Assembly: GCA_031552995.1 (NCBI GenBank)
Contig: JAVBMB010000003.1
Span: forward strand, 1 to 13,255
From: JAVBMB01 sp031552995
GTDB lineage: Bacteria > Bacillota > Clostridia > Oscillospirales > Butyricicoccaceae
DNA: 13,255 bases
Direction: 5' to 3'
The notes beneath the pieces were generated by a model. It was not told where the DNA came from. It saw only the letters and a program-made list of their open reading frames with translations, and did not search any database. Each line of letters opens with the position of its first letter. The stretch's first letter is position 1. This document shows positions 1 to 7,627 of this stretch, piece after piece. Both the position numbers and the translations under genes were made by a program.

Positions 1-11
1 TTTTTCAGGTT

Positions 12-752
12 ATGTTAAAAAAAAAAACGCCTCTTACCCCCGGCGGCAGCCGCGAGATAGCAAAAGCCATAGCTCTTGCCTTGGCGAAGCAAAACGCCGA
101 TATAGCCGTTATCTACTCAAGCGGCGCCGAAAACGCTCTCGAGGTGTGCGCGGCAGCGTCGGCAATGGGTGTTACGGCACGGCACTATAAATGCGATGTC
201 GCAAACTTTGAGGAATCGAAGCAGGTGACGGGGCAGGTCATCGCCGACTTTGGCGGCATAGATATCCTTGTCAACAACGCCGGCATCACGCGCGATATGC
301 TGCTTGTGCAGATGACCGAGGACGACTTCGGCGCCGTGATTGACGTAAACCTGAAGGGCGCGTTCAATATGCTGCGTCACACATACAGGCAGTTCATAAA
401 AAAATGCGGCGGCAATATCATCAACGTCACATCGGTGTCCGGCCTGATGGGCAATGCCGGTCAGGCGAACTATTCGGCTGCAAAAGCCGGGCTGGTCGGC
501 CTTACAAAATCGGCCGCCAAAGAGCTTGCCGCCCGCAATATCCGTGTCAATGCCATAGCCCCGGGTTTTATCGGGACAGACATGACCGATAAACTCGGCG
601 AGGCATTTTTAACCGACATGAAAAAATCCATCCCGCTCAAGCGCCTCGGCACGCCGGAGGATATTGCGGCGCTCGCCGTCTTCCTCGCCTCCGATATGGC
701 ACAGTACATCACAGGCGAGGTGATAAAGGTCGACGGCGGGCTTTACATCTAA
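12..752 (+). CDS. fabG: 3-oxoacyl-[acyl-carrier-protein] reductase FabG
   Basis: NADPH-dependent reduction of 3-oxoacyl-ACP to 3-hydroxyacyl-ACP in the cytosolic type II fatty-acid cycle. The 246-residue length is normal for this short-chain dehydrogenase. Visible motifs are NNAG (88-91), Asn113, and the catalytic Ser141, Tyr154 and Lys158 (YSAAK), then a TDMT segment near 189-192 and the typical C-terminal ITGEVIKVDGG. The oddity is at the N-terminus: the cofactor motif normally TGGSRGIG reads PGGSREIA (10-17), losing two of three conserved glycines, and residues 4-9 are also off-consensus. The rest of the protein is orthodox, so this is either error at a sequence end or a real lesion in the Rossmann loop. 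The ATG at 12 matches the usual FabG start (MLK); only a weak AGG lies just upstream and the window begins 11 bases before it. fabF follows after 18 bases, and upstream fab genes are probably cut off. Confidence 0.93.
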   Translation: MLKKKTPLTPGGSREIAKAIALALAKQNADIAVIYSSGAENALEVCAAASAMGVTARHYKCDVANFEESKQVTGQVIADFGGIDILVNNAGITRDMLLVQMTEDDFGAVIDVNLKGAFNMLRHTYRQFIKKCGGNIINVTSVSGLMGNAGQANYSAAKAGLVGLTKSAAKELAARNIRVNAIAPGFIGTDMTDKLGEAFLTDMKKSIPLKRLGTPEDIAALAVFLASDMAQYITGEVIKVDGGLYI

Positions 753-770
753 ACCACAGGAGGTTCGCGC

Positions 771-1994
771 ATGAACAGAGTTGTCATCACCGGTATCGGT
801 GTAGTCTCCCCTGTTGGCAGCGACGCCGAGACGTTTTGGGGAAACCTGACCGGCGGCGTATCCGGCATCGGATATATCACAAAGTTCGACACCGCCGATT
901 TTCAGGTCAAAATCGCCGCCGAGGTCAAAGGTTTTGACCCCGCGCTGTATTTTGAGAGCAAAAGTGACATACGCCGCTGCGACCTTTTCACACAGTACGC
1001 GGTAGCCGCCGCGGCGCAGGCGATGGACGACAGCGGCTTTGTACCAAGCGACCCGTCGCGCCTCGGCGTCTATATCGGTTCCGGCATCGGCGGCATCGCA
1101 ACTTTTGTCGCCGAGACGGAAAAGCTGCTGACAAAGGGACCGGCCAGGGTGTCGCCGTTTTTCATCCCTATGATGATAGGCAACATGGCGGCGGGCACGG
1201 TCGCCATACGCTATAACGCGCAGGGGCCTTGCCTTCCCGTGACTACGGCGTGCGCCACCGCCACCCACACTATAGGCGAAGCGTTCCGCGCGATAAAGCA
1301 CGGCTATGCCGACGCTATTCTCGCCGGCGGGGCCGAGGCGTCGATTGTGCCGCTTGCCGTCGCCGGCTTTACAAGCTGCATGGCGCTGACGACGCGCGAC
1401 GACCCAAAAACCGCGTCGATTCCGTTCGATATGCGCCGCGACGGCTTTGTCATAGGCGAAGGCGCCGGAGTGGTCGTGCTGGAGGAATATGAGCGTGCCG
1501 CCCGCCGCGGGGCAAAGATATACGCCGAGATATGCGGCTACGGCAACACATGCGACGCGCACCACATCACGGCGCCGCACCCTATGGCAACAGGCGGCAC
1601 AAACGCAATCGCGCAGGCGGTGCGCGAGGGGAATATAACGACCGATAATTTATATATCAACGCGCACGGCACAAGCACGCCGCTTAACGACAAAACCGAG
1701 ACGCTTGCCATCAAAAACGCGCTGGGTGACGGCGCGCGCGCCGCGCATATAAGCTCTACAAAGTCGATGACCGGGCACATGCTTGGCGCTGCGGGCGCTG
1801 TAGAAGCGATTGCCGGCGCGTTGACCCTTAGATACGGCATTGCGCCGCCGACTATAGGCTACAGCGTGCCGGACCCCGACTGCGACCTCGACTATATCCC
1901 CAACACCGCGCGCCGGGCAGATTACACGCAAGCGCTGTCGCTGTCGCTGGGCTTTGGCGGACACAACGCCTGTATAGCGCTGAAGAAGGTATAA
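771..1994 (+). CDS. fabF: 3-oxoacyl-[acyl-carrier-protein] synthase II FabF
   Basis: Condensing enzyme (KAS II) that elongates acyl-ACP with malonyl-ACP. At 407 residues it has the usual length. It begins with the typical RVVITGIGVVSPVG (3-16). The Cys-His-His triad is visible: Cys161 in TTACATAT, His299 in NAHGTSTPLND and His336 in SMTGHMLGAAGA, with Lys331 five residues before the second histidine. The C-terminal GFGGHNA (394-400) is the family signature. A CAGGAGG site at 757-763 sits 7 bases before the ATG, a strong and unambiguous start. It lies 18 bases after fabG and 6 bases before accB, within one operon. Family identity is certain; the KAS II rather than KAS I assignment rests on overall resemblance and the fab operon position. 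Confidence 0.97.
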   Translation: MNRVVITGIGVVSPVGSDAETFWGNLTGGVSGIGYITKFDTADFQVKIAAEVKGFDPALYFESKSDIRRCDLFTQYAVAAAAQAMDDSGFVPSDPSRLGVYIGSGIGGIATFVAETEKLLTKGPARVSPFFIPMMIGNMAAGTVAIRYNAQGPCLPVTTACATATHTIGEAFRAIKHGYADAILAGGAEASIVPLAVAGFTSCMALTTRDDPKTASIPFDMRRDGFVIGEGAGVVVLEEYERAARRGAKIYAEICGYGNTCDAHHITAPHPMATGGTNAIAQAVREGNITTDNLYINAHGTSTPLNDKTETLAIKNALGDGARAAHISSTKSMTGHMLGAAGAVEAIAGALTLRYGIAPPTIGYSVPDPDCDLDYIPNTARRADYTQALSLSLGFGGHNACIALKKV

Positions 1995-2000
1995 ACACAT

Positions 2001-2441
2001 ATGAAGATAAGCCAAATAAGAGAACTGGCCGAAATTGTCAGCCGCAACGGGCTGACAAAGCTGGAAATTGAGGACGGCGATTTGACGGTGCGCATCGAGC
2101 GTGCCGCGGGCGCATCCCTTTCGCACGCCGCGGCAAGCCAAGCTTTCGCGCCGGAAGTTTGCGCCGCGGCGCCCGCCGCGCCGGTAAGGAAGAGTAACGA
2201 ATACACGGTCGACGCGCCGATGGTCGGCGTGTTCTACGCCGCGGTGTCGCCCGATTCACCGCCGTTTGTTCATGTCGGCAGCAAGGTTAACGCCGGCGAT
2301 GTGCTGTGCATCATTGAGGCTATGAAGCTGATGAACGAAATTGTGGCCGATCGCGACGGAGTTATCACCGATATCTGCGCTGCCGACGCGCAGGTAGTCG
2401 AGTACGGGCAGACGCTGTTTGTGATAGAGGCGGACAGATGA
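2001..2441 (+). CDS. accB: Biotin carboxyl carrier protein of acetyl-CoA carboxylase
   Basis: Carries the carboxylated biotin between biotin carboxylase and carboxyltransferase in acetyl-CoA carboxylase, the committed step to malonyl-CoA. The 146 residues split into an N-terminal AccC-interacting segment (about 1-35), an Ala/Pro-rich flexible linker (about 36-68), and a C-terminal biotinyl domain (about 70-146). The biotin-accepting lysine is Lys109 in the EAMKLMNEI motif; the domain opens with APMVGVFY (72-79), as usual for this family. A weak AGAAGG (1984-1989) lies 11 bases before the ATG, inside the end of fabF. Its stop overlaps the fabZ start as ATGA, which suggests translational coupling. 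A biotin ligase gene is needed in trans and is not in the window. Confidence 0.97.
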   Translation: MKISQIRELAEIVSRNGLTKLEIEDGDLTVRIERAAGASLSHAAASQAFAPEVCAAAPAAPVRKSNEYTVDAPMVGVFYAAVSPDSPPFVHVGSKVNAGDVLCIIEAMKLMNEIVADRDGVITDICAADAQVVEYGQTLFVIEADR

Positions 2442-2854
2442 ACAGAGACGACATAAAGGCTATAATCCCCCACCGCGAGCCAATGCTGCTAGTCGATGAG
2501 GTAACGATAGACGACGGCGGGGTTGCGCACGGCAAATACACAGTCACCGGTGACGAATGGTTTTTGCAGGGGCATTTTCCGGATAATCCTATCGTGCCGG
2601 GCGTTATCCAGTGCGAGATGGCGGCGCAGGTTTGCTGCGCCCTGTTTATCGAGGAGGTTAGCGGCAACCTGCCGCTGTTCACCGGCATGAACAATGTCCG
2701 TTTCAAGTCCCAGGTCAAGCCGGGCGACACCATAGATTTCACATGCGCTACGGTAAAATCACATCCGCCGTTTTATTTCGTATCGTTCACCGGCGCCGTT
2801 TGCGGCAAGGTGTGCGCCAGCGGAGAACTGTCATTTTGCATCATGAGTAGGTGA
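2438..2854 (+). CDS. fabZ: 3-hydroxyacyl-[acyl-carrier-protein] dehydratase FabZ
   Basis: Hot-dog-fold dehydratase converting 3-hydroxyacyl-ACP to trans-2-enoyl-ACP. The 138 residues are the normal size. It starts with the family pattern IKAIIPHREPMLLVD (6-20). The catalytic pair is His46 in GHFPDNPIVPGV and Glu60 in IQCEMAAQ, where most FabZ proteins have VEAMAQ. FKSQVKPGD (around 88-97) is the usual central motif. The ATG overlaps the accB stop by four bases (ATGA), which supports the start and coupled translation. Its insertion between accB and accC is a common arrangement in Clostridia. Isomerising FabA-type activity cannot be excluded from sequence alone, but length and operon favour FabZ. 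Confidence 0.95.
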   Translation: MNRDDIKAIIPHREPMLLVDEVTIDDGGVAHGKYTVTGDEWFLQGHFPDNPIVPGVIQCEMAAQVCCALFIEEVSGNLPLFTGMNNVRFKSQVKPGDTIDFTCATVKSHPPFYFVSFTGAVCGKVCASGELSFCIMSR

Positions 2855-2861
2855 GAACCTT

Positions 2862-4196
2862 TTGTTTTCCAAGATACTGATTGCCAACCGCGGCGAAATC
2901 GCCGTTCGTATAATCCGCGCGTGCAAGGAAATGGGCATTTCCACAGTCGCCGTTTTTTCCGAGGCCGACCGCGACGCATTGCATGTCAGCCTGGCTGACG
3001 AAAGCTATTGCATCGGCCCGCCGGCACTGAAGGACAGCTATCTGAATATTTCGGCTATCCTGTCGCTTGCGGCGTCAGCCGGCGCGCAGGCTATACACCC
3101 CGGTTACGGCTTGCTGTCCGAAAACCATCGTTTCGCGCGGCTGTGTCACGAGTGCGGCATAGTGTTTATAGGGCCGCCCGGCGATGTCATCCGCGCGATG
3201 GGCGACAAAGACAACGCAAAAAAAACTATGCGCGATGCCGGCGTGCCGGTCATACCCGGCATCGAAATGATAACCGATATCGACGCCGCCGCCCCGCAAA
3301 TCGCCGATATCGGCTACCCCGTGCTGCTAAAAGCCCGCTCGGGTGGCGGCGGGCGGGGTATACGTCTTGTTACGGATGAATCGCAGCTGCGCGGCGCGTT
3401 CGCCGCGGCAAGCGCCGAAGCTCAAAGCGCCTTCGGCGACGGCGGCGTCTACTGCGAAAAATATCTCAGCCCGGTCAAGCATATAGAAGTGCAGCTCATT
3501 GCCGACAACTTTGGCAATGTCGTCAGCCTTGGAGAGCGCGACTGCTCGATTCAGCGCAAAAACCAAAAGCTGATAGAGGAGAGCCCCTCACCCGTTGTGA
3601 CGCCCGTCCTGCGCGCCCGACTGAATGATATGGCGTCAAAGGCGGCCGCCGCCGTAGGCTATACAGGCGTCGGCACCGTAGAGTTCCTTATGGACAGTGA
3701 AAATAATGTATATTTCTGCGAGATGAACACCCGCCTCCAGGTCGAGCATCCCGTCACAGAGATGGTGACAGGTATTGACCTTGTGCAGTGGCAAATCCGT
3801 GTGGCGGCGGGCAGCCCGCTTGCCTTTGATCAGGACGATATCGCCGTGCTCGGCCACGCTATCGAGTGCCGTATAAACGCCGAAGACCCCGAGCACGGCT
3901 TCCGCCCGAGCTGCGGCAGGATAACCCTTCTGCATGTGCCCGGCGGCGCGTGGGTACGGTTTGATACCGCAATCTATCAGGACTATGTCATCCCGCCGTT
4001 TTATGATTCTATGATAGGCAAGCTGATTGTCCACGCGTCGACGCGCGAGGGCGCAATCCGCAAAATGCGCGCCGCGCTGTGCGAGGCGGTTATCGAGGGC
4101 GTGTCCAGCACGCTTGATTTGCAGCTTCGGCTGCTGTCGAACGAGGCGTTTGTCTCGGGCACATACACTACCTCGTCACTGACGGAGGTGACCTGA
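2862..4196 (+). CDS. accC: Biotin carboxylase subunit of acetyl-CoA carboxylase
   Basis: ATP-grasp enzyme that carboxylates the biotin on AccB using ATP and bicarbonate. The 444 residues match the family. Domains run as N-terminal preATP-grasp fold (KILIANRGEIAVRI, 4-17), ATP-grasp (about 115-320) and C-terminal barrel. Visible active-site elements are Lys157 with the glycine-rich loop GGGGRG (161-166), His207, Glu274, Glu287, Arg291 and Glu295 in EMNTRLQVEHPVTE, and Arg337 in ECRINAEDP. The chosen start is a TTG at 2862: no ATG precedes the essential N-terminal strand in frame, and an AGGTGA site at 2849-2854, overlapping the end of fabZ, is spaced 7 bases from it. It is 7 bases after fabZ and one base before accD. 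The rare start may lower its output relative to neighbours (inference). Confidence 0.96.
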   Translation: MFSKILIANRGEIAVRIIRACKEMGISTVAVFSEADRDALHVSLADESYCIGPPALKDSYLNISAILSLAASAGAQAIHPGYGLLSENHRFARLCHECGIVFIGPPGDVIRAMGDKDNAKKTMRDAGVPVIPGIEMITDIDAAAPQIADIGYPVLLKARSGGGGRGIRLVTDESQLRGAFAAASAEAQSAFGDGGVYCEKYLSPVKHIEVQLIADNFGNVVSLGERDCSIQRKNQKLIEESPSPVVTPVLRARLNDMASKAAAAVGYTGVGTVEFLMDSENNVYFCEMNTRLQVEHPVTEMVTGIDLVQWQIRVAAGSPLAFDQDDIAVLGHAIECRINAEDPEHGFRPSCGRITLLHVPGGAWVRFDTAIYQDYVIPPFYDSMIGKLIVHASTREGAIRKMRAALCEAVIEGVSSTLDLQLRLLSNEAFVSGTYTTSSLTEVT

Positions 4197-4197
4197 T

Positions 4198-5076
4198 ATG
4201 TTCAACAAGATGTTGTTCCGCAGGCCGGAAAATGTTCTTGAGGGCAGCGGAAAAATATTTAAGCAGACCATCGCAAATATCCCGGAAGAGATGTGCAGCA
4301 CATGTCCGTCGTGCAAAAAGGCGCTGTTCACCGGCGATTTGCCCGACCTGTCGCATGTCTGCCCGCATTGCTCGCACCACTTCCGCATCAGGGCGCGGCA
4401 GCGCCTGTGCCTTATTGCGGATGAGGAGAGCTTTACCGAGCATGATGCCGAGCTGATATCGCCCGATATGCTCGGCTTCCCCGGCTATAGCGTCAAGCTT
4501 AAAAATGCCCGCGCCGAAAGCGGCGAAAACGAGGCCGTCGTATGCGGCATATGCCGTATAAACGGCCGCGATGCCGCAATATTCGTCATGGACCCGTTTT
4601 TTATGATGGGCAGTATGGGCACCGCCGTCGGCGAAAAAATCACCCGTCTTTTCGAATACGCTGCGCTTCACTCGTTGCCGGTTGTCGGCTTTACGGTGTC
4701 CGGCGGCGCGCGGATGCAGGAGGGGATACTGAGCCTGATGCAGATGGCCAAGGTTAGCGGCGCCGTCAGGCTGCACAGCGAAAAGGGGAACCTGTACATC
4801 GCCGTTCTGACCGACCCGACGACAGGCGGAGTAACCGCCAGCTTCGCAATGGAGGGCGACATAATCATTGCCGAGCCGCAGGCGCTTATCGGCTTTGCCG
4901 GCGCCCGCGTTATCGAGCAGACAATAAAGCAAAAGCTTCCGCAGGGCTTCCAGCGCGCGGAGTTTCTGCTTGAAAAGGGCTTTGTCGACGATATCGTCGA
5001 CCGCAGGAGGCAAAAAGACTACATCGCCGCGCTTATCGGGCTGCACACGCGGGAGGTAAATCATGACGGCGTATGA
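4198..5076 (+). CDS. accD: Acetyl-CoA carboxylase carboxyltransferase subunit beta
   Basis: Beta half of the carboxyltransferase that moves CO2 from biotin to acetyl-CoA. The 292 residues are normal. A zinc ribbon is visible as Cys36-x2-Cys39 and Cys55-x2-Cys58 (CPSC...CPHC), with an extra Cys33 nearby. The crotonase-like core carries SGGARMQEG (168-176), TTGGVTASFA (208-217) and the IGFAGARVIEQT segment (231-242), all family hallmarks. A GGAGGTG site at 4184-4190, within the end of accC, lies 7 bases before the ATG. Its 3' end overlaps accA by 14 bases. The separate AccD and AccA arrangement is the usual bacterial one; both must be expressed together for a working heterotetramer, which the overlap fits. 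Confidence 0.97.
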   Translation: MFNKMLFRRPENVLEGSGKIFKQTIANIPEEMCSTCPSCKKALFTGDLPDLSHVCPHCSHHFRIRARQRLCLIADEESFTEHDAELISPDMLGFPGYSVKLKNARAESGENEAVVCGICRINGRDAAIFVMDPFFMMGSMGTAVGEKITRLFEYAALHSLPVVGFTVSGGARMQEGILSLMQMAKVSGAVRLHSEKGNLYIAVLTDPTTGGVTASFAMEGDIIIAEPQALIGFAGARVIEQTIKQKLPQGFQRAEFLLEKGFVDDIVDRRRQKDYIAALIGLHTREVNHDGV

Positions 5077-5848
5077 CAAAGTGAACGCCGCCCGCGCAAA
5101 GGGCAGGCCGACGGCAGGCAGCTTTATAGACAACGTCTTCACCGATTTTGTCGAGCTGCACGGCGACCGGCGTTTTTCTGACGACCCTGCAGTCGTGTGC
5201 GGAATTGCGCGCCTTGACGGGCTGCCGGTGACTGTGATTGCCCACGAGAAAGGCATGAATACTAAAGATAAGGCGGCGCACAACTTCGGCTCGGCGCACC
5301 CCGAGGGGTACCGCAAGGCGCTGCGCCAGATGAAGCAGGCCGAGAAGTTCGGACGCCCGGTTGTCTGCCTTGTCGACACGGCCGGCGCATACTGCGGTAT
5401 CGGCGCGGAAGAGCGAGGGCAAGGGCAGGCAATCGCCGAAAATCTTTGCGAAATGATGCGGCTGCGTGTTCCGGTGATATCGATATTCATCGGCGAGGGC
5501 GGCAGCGGCGGCGCGCTGGCGCTGGCCGTTGCGGACGAGGTGTGGATGCTGGAAAACGCCGTCTACTCGGTGATATCGCCCGAGGGCTGCGCCAGCATAC
5601 TGTGGAAGGACGCATCAAAGGCGGCCGAGGCATCCGAATGCCTAAAAATGACTGCAAGGGACCTGTACGGTTTTGGCGTAGTTGAGCGCGTATATAAAGA
5701 AAACGATTTTGAAAAGCTGTGCGAGACGCTGTGCCGCGATCTCTCAGACGCCATTGCGGCCCACAGCGAGCTGCCGACAGACGAACTGCTCGTCAAGAGA
5801 TATCAAAAGTTCAGGAAGATTGGGCCGGACACCGGCGGCGGATGGTGA
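5063..5848 (+). CDS. accA: Acetyl-CoA carboxylase carboxyltransferase subunit alpha (short form)
   Basis: Alpha half of the carboxyltransferase, partner of AccD. Motifs are FVELHGDR (29-36), the HPEGYRKALRQMKQAEKFGRP stretch split around 79-98, GIGAEERGQGQAIAENL (112-128) and IGEGGSGGALAL (143-154), whose glycines form the oxyanion region. At 261 residues it lacks most of the N-terminal helical extension found in the ~319-residue Escherichia coli protein; short forms are common in Clostridia. An unusual detail is VDTAGAYC near 104-111, where Pro is typical at the Ala (DTPGAY). The start at 5063 overlaps accD by 14 bases and has GGGAGG at 5051-5056, 6 bases upstream. It is the last gene of the operon, followed by a strong terminator 91 bases later. 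Confidence 0.96.
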   Translation: MTAYDKVNAARAKGRPTAGSFIDNVFTDFVELHGDRRFSDDPAVVCGIARLDGLPVTVIAHEKGMNTKDKAAHNFGSAHPEGYRKALRQMKQAEKFGRPVVCLVDTAGAYCGIGAEERGQGQAIAENLCEMMRLRVPVISIFIGEGGSGGALALAVADEVWMLENAVYSVISPEGCASILWKDASKAAEASECLKMTARDLYGFGVVERVYKENDFEKLCETLCRDLSDAIAAHSELPTDELLVKRYQKFRKIGPDTGGGW

Positions 5849-5938
5849 GCGCCGCAGCGCTGCTCTGCGCAAAATGCCTGTCGTTACCCACACCTGCGGC
5901 GCGTCCCGGCACAAAGCCTCCGCCGATATTTATGAATG

Positions 5939-5976
5939 ATAAAAACAGGAGACACATCTGTGTCTCCTGTTTTTAT
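5939..5976. terminator. Bidirectional intrinsic terminator between accA and the MFS gene
   Basis: A near-perfect 18-bp inverted repeat (5939-5956 and 5959-5976) with core ACAGGAGACACA / TGTGTCTCCTGT around a TC centre. The stem is flanked by a run of A on the left and T on the right, so it yields a G/C-rich hairpin with a U-tract in both directions. It lies between the convergent ends of accA (stop 5848) and the MFS gene (stop 6011). The bases 5849-5938 before it hold nothing recognisable. Confidence 0.93.
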
Positions 5977-6010
5977 ACTGTTTCACTGACGCCGGCGGCG
6001 GTGGTCAGCG

Positions 6011-7279
6011 TCATTTGCCCTTTAGCCCGGCAAGCGGAATAAAGCCGAGAATCGGCATGATTGCCAGCACGGGGAACAGCGCACTGTACCCGCCCGACAC
6101 GCTTATCATAACAGCAAACAGCGGCACGGATATAATAGACGTCAGCTTTGATATCGCCAGCATCACCGGAAAAATCACGGCTACCTGACCGGGGTCGGAG
6201 ACATAATACATCGCCAGCGTCGGGACGCACACGTCCAGCATCACGTTGCCCATGCCGATTATCGGCACCAAAAGGCTGATCGACATGAAATCGCGCATAA
6301 AAAACATCAGCGCCACGCCATAGAATGCCATCAGCACAAGCCCTATTCCGCATGTCAGCTTCTCGCCGATTTTCCCGGCAATTTTGCCGACAAACGGCGC
6401 CATAACGATGTAGCCCAAAAAGTATATCGCAAAAAGAATGGCCGATTTATCAGGCGGAATGCCCAAGTCATTGAGGAAGTACGACGACTGATATGTCGTG
6501 AACCCCATAATGCCGAACAGCCCCAACAGCTTGACCGACACCGACAGAAGCACAAACCGCAGCGCGTGTGCCTCCATGCCGGCAAGCTCTCGCAGCGGGG
6601 TGAGTATCAGCGATTTTATGCGCACGGCCTGCTTTTTTGCCTGCGTCACCGGTTCGTCAACAAACAGATATCCAAGGCCGATAAGCGCGGCTATCGCGGC
6701 GCTTATTAACAGCGGGCCGGAAAACCCAAGCACATATGTCGCGTTTGCCGCCGCATTGATGAGTATATTCCCCGCGCCGCCGATGAACATAATCACGCTG
6801 TTCATGCGGGTTCTAAGCTCCGGCGGGCTAAACGTATAGGCGATGCCTCCGCTGACGGCGAGCGACGACGCCCATGTGATTTGAATGCAGTACCACAGCA
6901 AAATTACGCCGATAAGCGGCGCGGCAGTTCGCGCGCCGCTCTGCACAGTTTGGCTAAGCCACGCCGTCAACGCCAGCGAAGCCGCCAGCAGAAGCATCAT
7001 GCGCATCACAAGCTTCTTTCGGCTGGCGGCCAGGCTGCCTATCGCGCCGAACAGCGGCTGCGCCAGCATGCCGATGATGTTCCCCGCCGTGGCTATAAGC
7101 GCCAGCATGCCGGTGCTGATACCAAAGCCGGCTATTCCGGCAGTGCCGCTGACATCATAGCCCGGCCTGCCGGCCTGCAGCAAAACGGGAAAGTATGTAT
7201 TTACAACCGTGAATATGCCCCATGTCGCTTCGATTGAGCCGAACAGAAGGTAATTTTTTCTCTCGATTTTCGTGTCCAT
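6011..7279 (-). CDS. Major facilitator superfamily transporter, substrate unknown
   Basis: A 422-residue polytopic membrane protein with about 12 hydrophobic segments and a central cytoplasmic loop (about 210-235, basic: KKQAVRIK). The first half has an MFS-type loop between segments 2 and 3, QPLFGAIGSLAASRKK (74-89), and the second half a pseudo-repeat of it, APFVGKIAGKIGEK (294-307), as expected for the duplicated fold. Charged residues buried in the first segment (Glu17) and the GxxSxxE-like opening recall sugar-cation or drug transporters, but no specific family signature was recognised. The gene is monocistronic and convergent to accA. The start is supported by a GGTGAG only 2 bases upstream, so its translation signal is mediocre. 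A promoter is visible at 7333-7361. Function beyond secondary transport is not claimed. Confidence 0.85.
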   Translation of the reverse strand: MDTKIERKNYLLFGSIEATWGIFTVVNTYFPVLLQAGRPGYDVSGTAGIAGFGISTGMLALIATAGNIIGMLAQPLFGAIGSLAASRKKLVMRMMLLLAASLALTAWLSQTVQSGARTAAPLIGVILLWYCIQITWASSLAVSGGIAYTFSPPELRTRMNSVIMFIGGAGNILINAAANATYVLGFSGPLLISAAIAALIGLGYLFVDEPVTQAKKQAVRIKSLILTPLRELAGMEAHALRFVLLSVSVKLLGLFGIMGFTTYQSSYFLNDLGIPPDKSAILFAIYFLGYIVMAPFVGKIAGKIGEKLTCGIGLVLMAFYGVALMFFMRDFMSISLLVPIIGMGNVMLDVCVPTLAMYYVSDPGQVAVIFPVMLAISKLTSIISVPLFAVMISVSGGYSALFPVLAIMPILGFIPLAGLKGK

Positions 7280-7332
7280 TTCTCACCGGATTATTCTAAT
7301 TGTTTTGTGCGATTGCGTTTCGCATCACATTG

Positions 7333-7361
7333 AGTATAACCGATGATGCCCGACAAGTAAA
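7333..7361 (-). promoter_or_regulatory. Candidate sigma-70-type promoter of the MFS gene
   Basis: Read on the minus strand, TTTACT (7361-7356) and TATACT (7338-7333) are separated by exactly 17 bases, matching 4/6 and 5/6 of the vegetative consensus. The inferred transcript start near 7326 gives a leader of about 47 bases before the ATG at 7279. A long inverted repeat lies just upstream of the -35. Confidence 0.6.
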
Positions 7362-7367
7362 ACATTT

Positions 7368-7398
7368 ATTTGACGTCTTTGTTCAAAAGGCGTCAAAT
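7368..7398. promoter_or_regulatory. 13-bp inverted repeat upstream of the MFS promoter
   Basis: Arms ATTTGACGTCTTT (7368-7380) and AAAGGCGTCAAAT (7386-7398) pair over 13 positions with one G-T, around a 5-base centre. The outer 8 bases (ATTTGACG/CGTCAAAT) are perfect. It ends 7 bases upstream of the -35 box of the MFS promoter, a place typical of activator or repressor sites. It has no U-tract that would make it a terminator. An operator role is inferred. Confidence 0.45.
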
Positions 7399-7490
7399 GC
7401 CTTGAAGCAGACGCGCGGTGCGGCATATTCCCCCGACGGGCCGATGTCAAACGCGTCTGCACATCCGGAGTGCCGGTATAAGCCCGGCAT

Positions 7491-7524
7491 AATAAAAGCG
7501 CGCTATGCTTTGCGTATCACGCGC
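7491..7524 (-). terminator. Possible weak terminator of the alr-to-HAD operon
   Basis: On the minus strand GCGCG (7524-7520) pairs with CGCGC (7502-7498), with interrupted inner pairing, followed by TTTTATT. A second GC-rich hairpin, CCCGCCC/GGGCGGG at 7544-7562, lies just before it on that strand and is followed by ATGTTTTGATTG. Both are upstream of the MFS promoter and could stop transcripts coming from the HAD gene. Neither has a strong uninterrupted U-tract. Confidence 0.4.
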
Positions 7525-7627
7525 CGTCAAACAATCAAAACATCCCGCCCGTATGGGGCGGGGCTGGATTGAAGCTGTGCCAAGCAAATGCCGCCCCCCC
7601 TTAACATAAGGTCTGATAATCGTGAAA

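Noticed and set aside
4168..5490. A 440-residue open frame antisense to accD and accA, and a 323-residue one at 609-1580 antisense to fabG/fabF
   Set aside because: Both lie wholly opposite strongly supported genes with intact motifs; their translations are rich in Arg, Ala and His as expected from the mirror of GC-rich codons, and show no recognisable domain.
5849..5938. Possible extra small gene between accA and the terminator (an open frame continues to about 6042)
   Set aside because: The frame would read through the terminator stem, is Pro/Ala/Cys-biased, and has no start signal of its own.
7300..7572. A 90-residue + strand open frame upstream of the MFS gene
   Set aside because: It overlaps the MFS promoter and inverted repeats, lacks a ribosome binding site and has no recognisable protein features.
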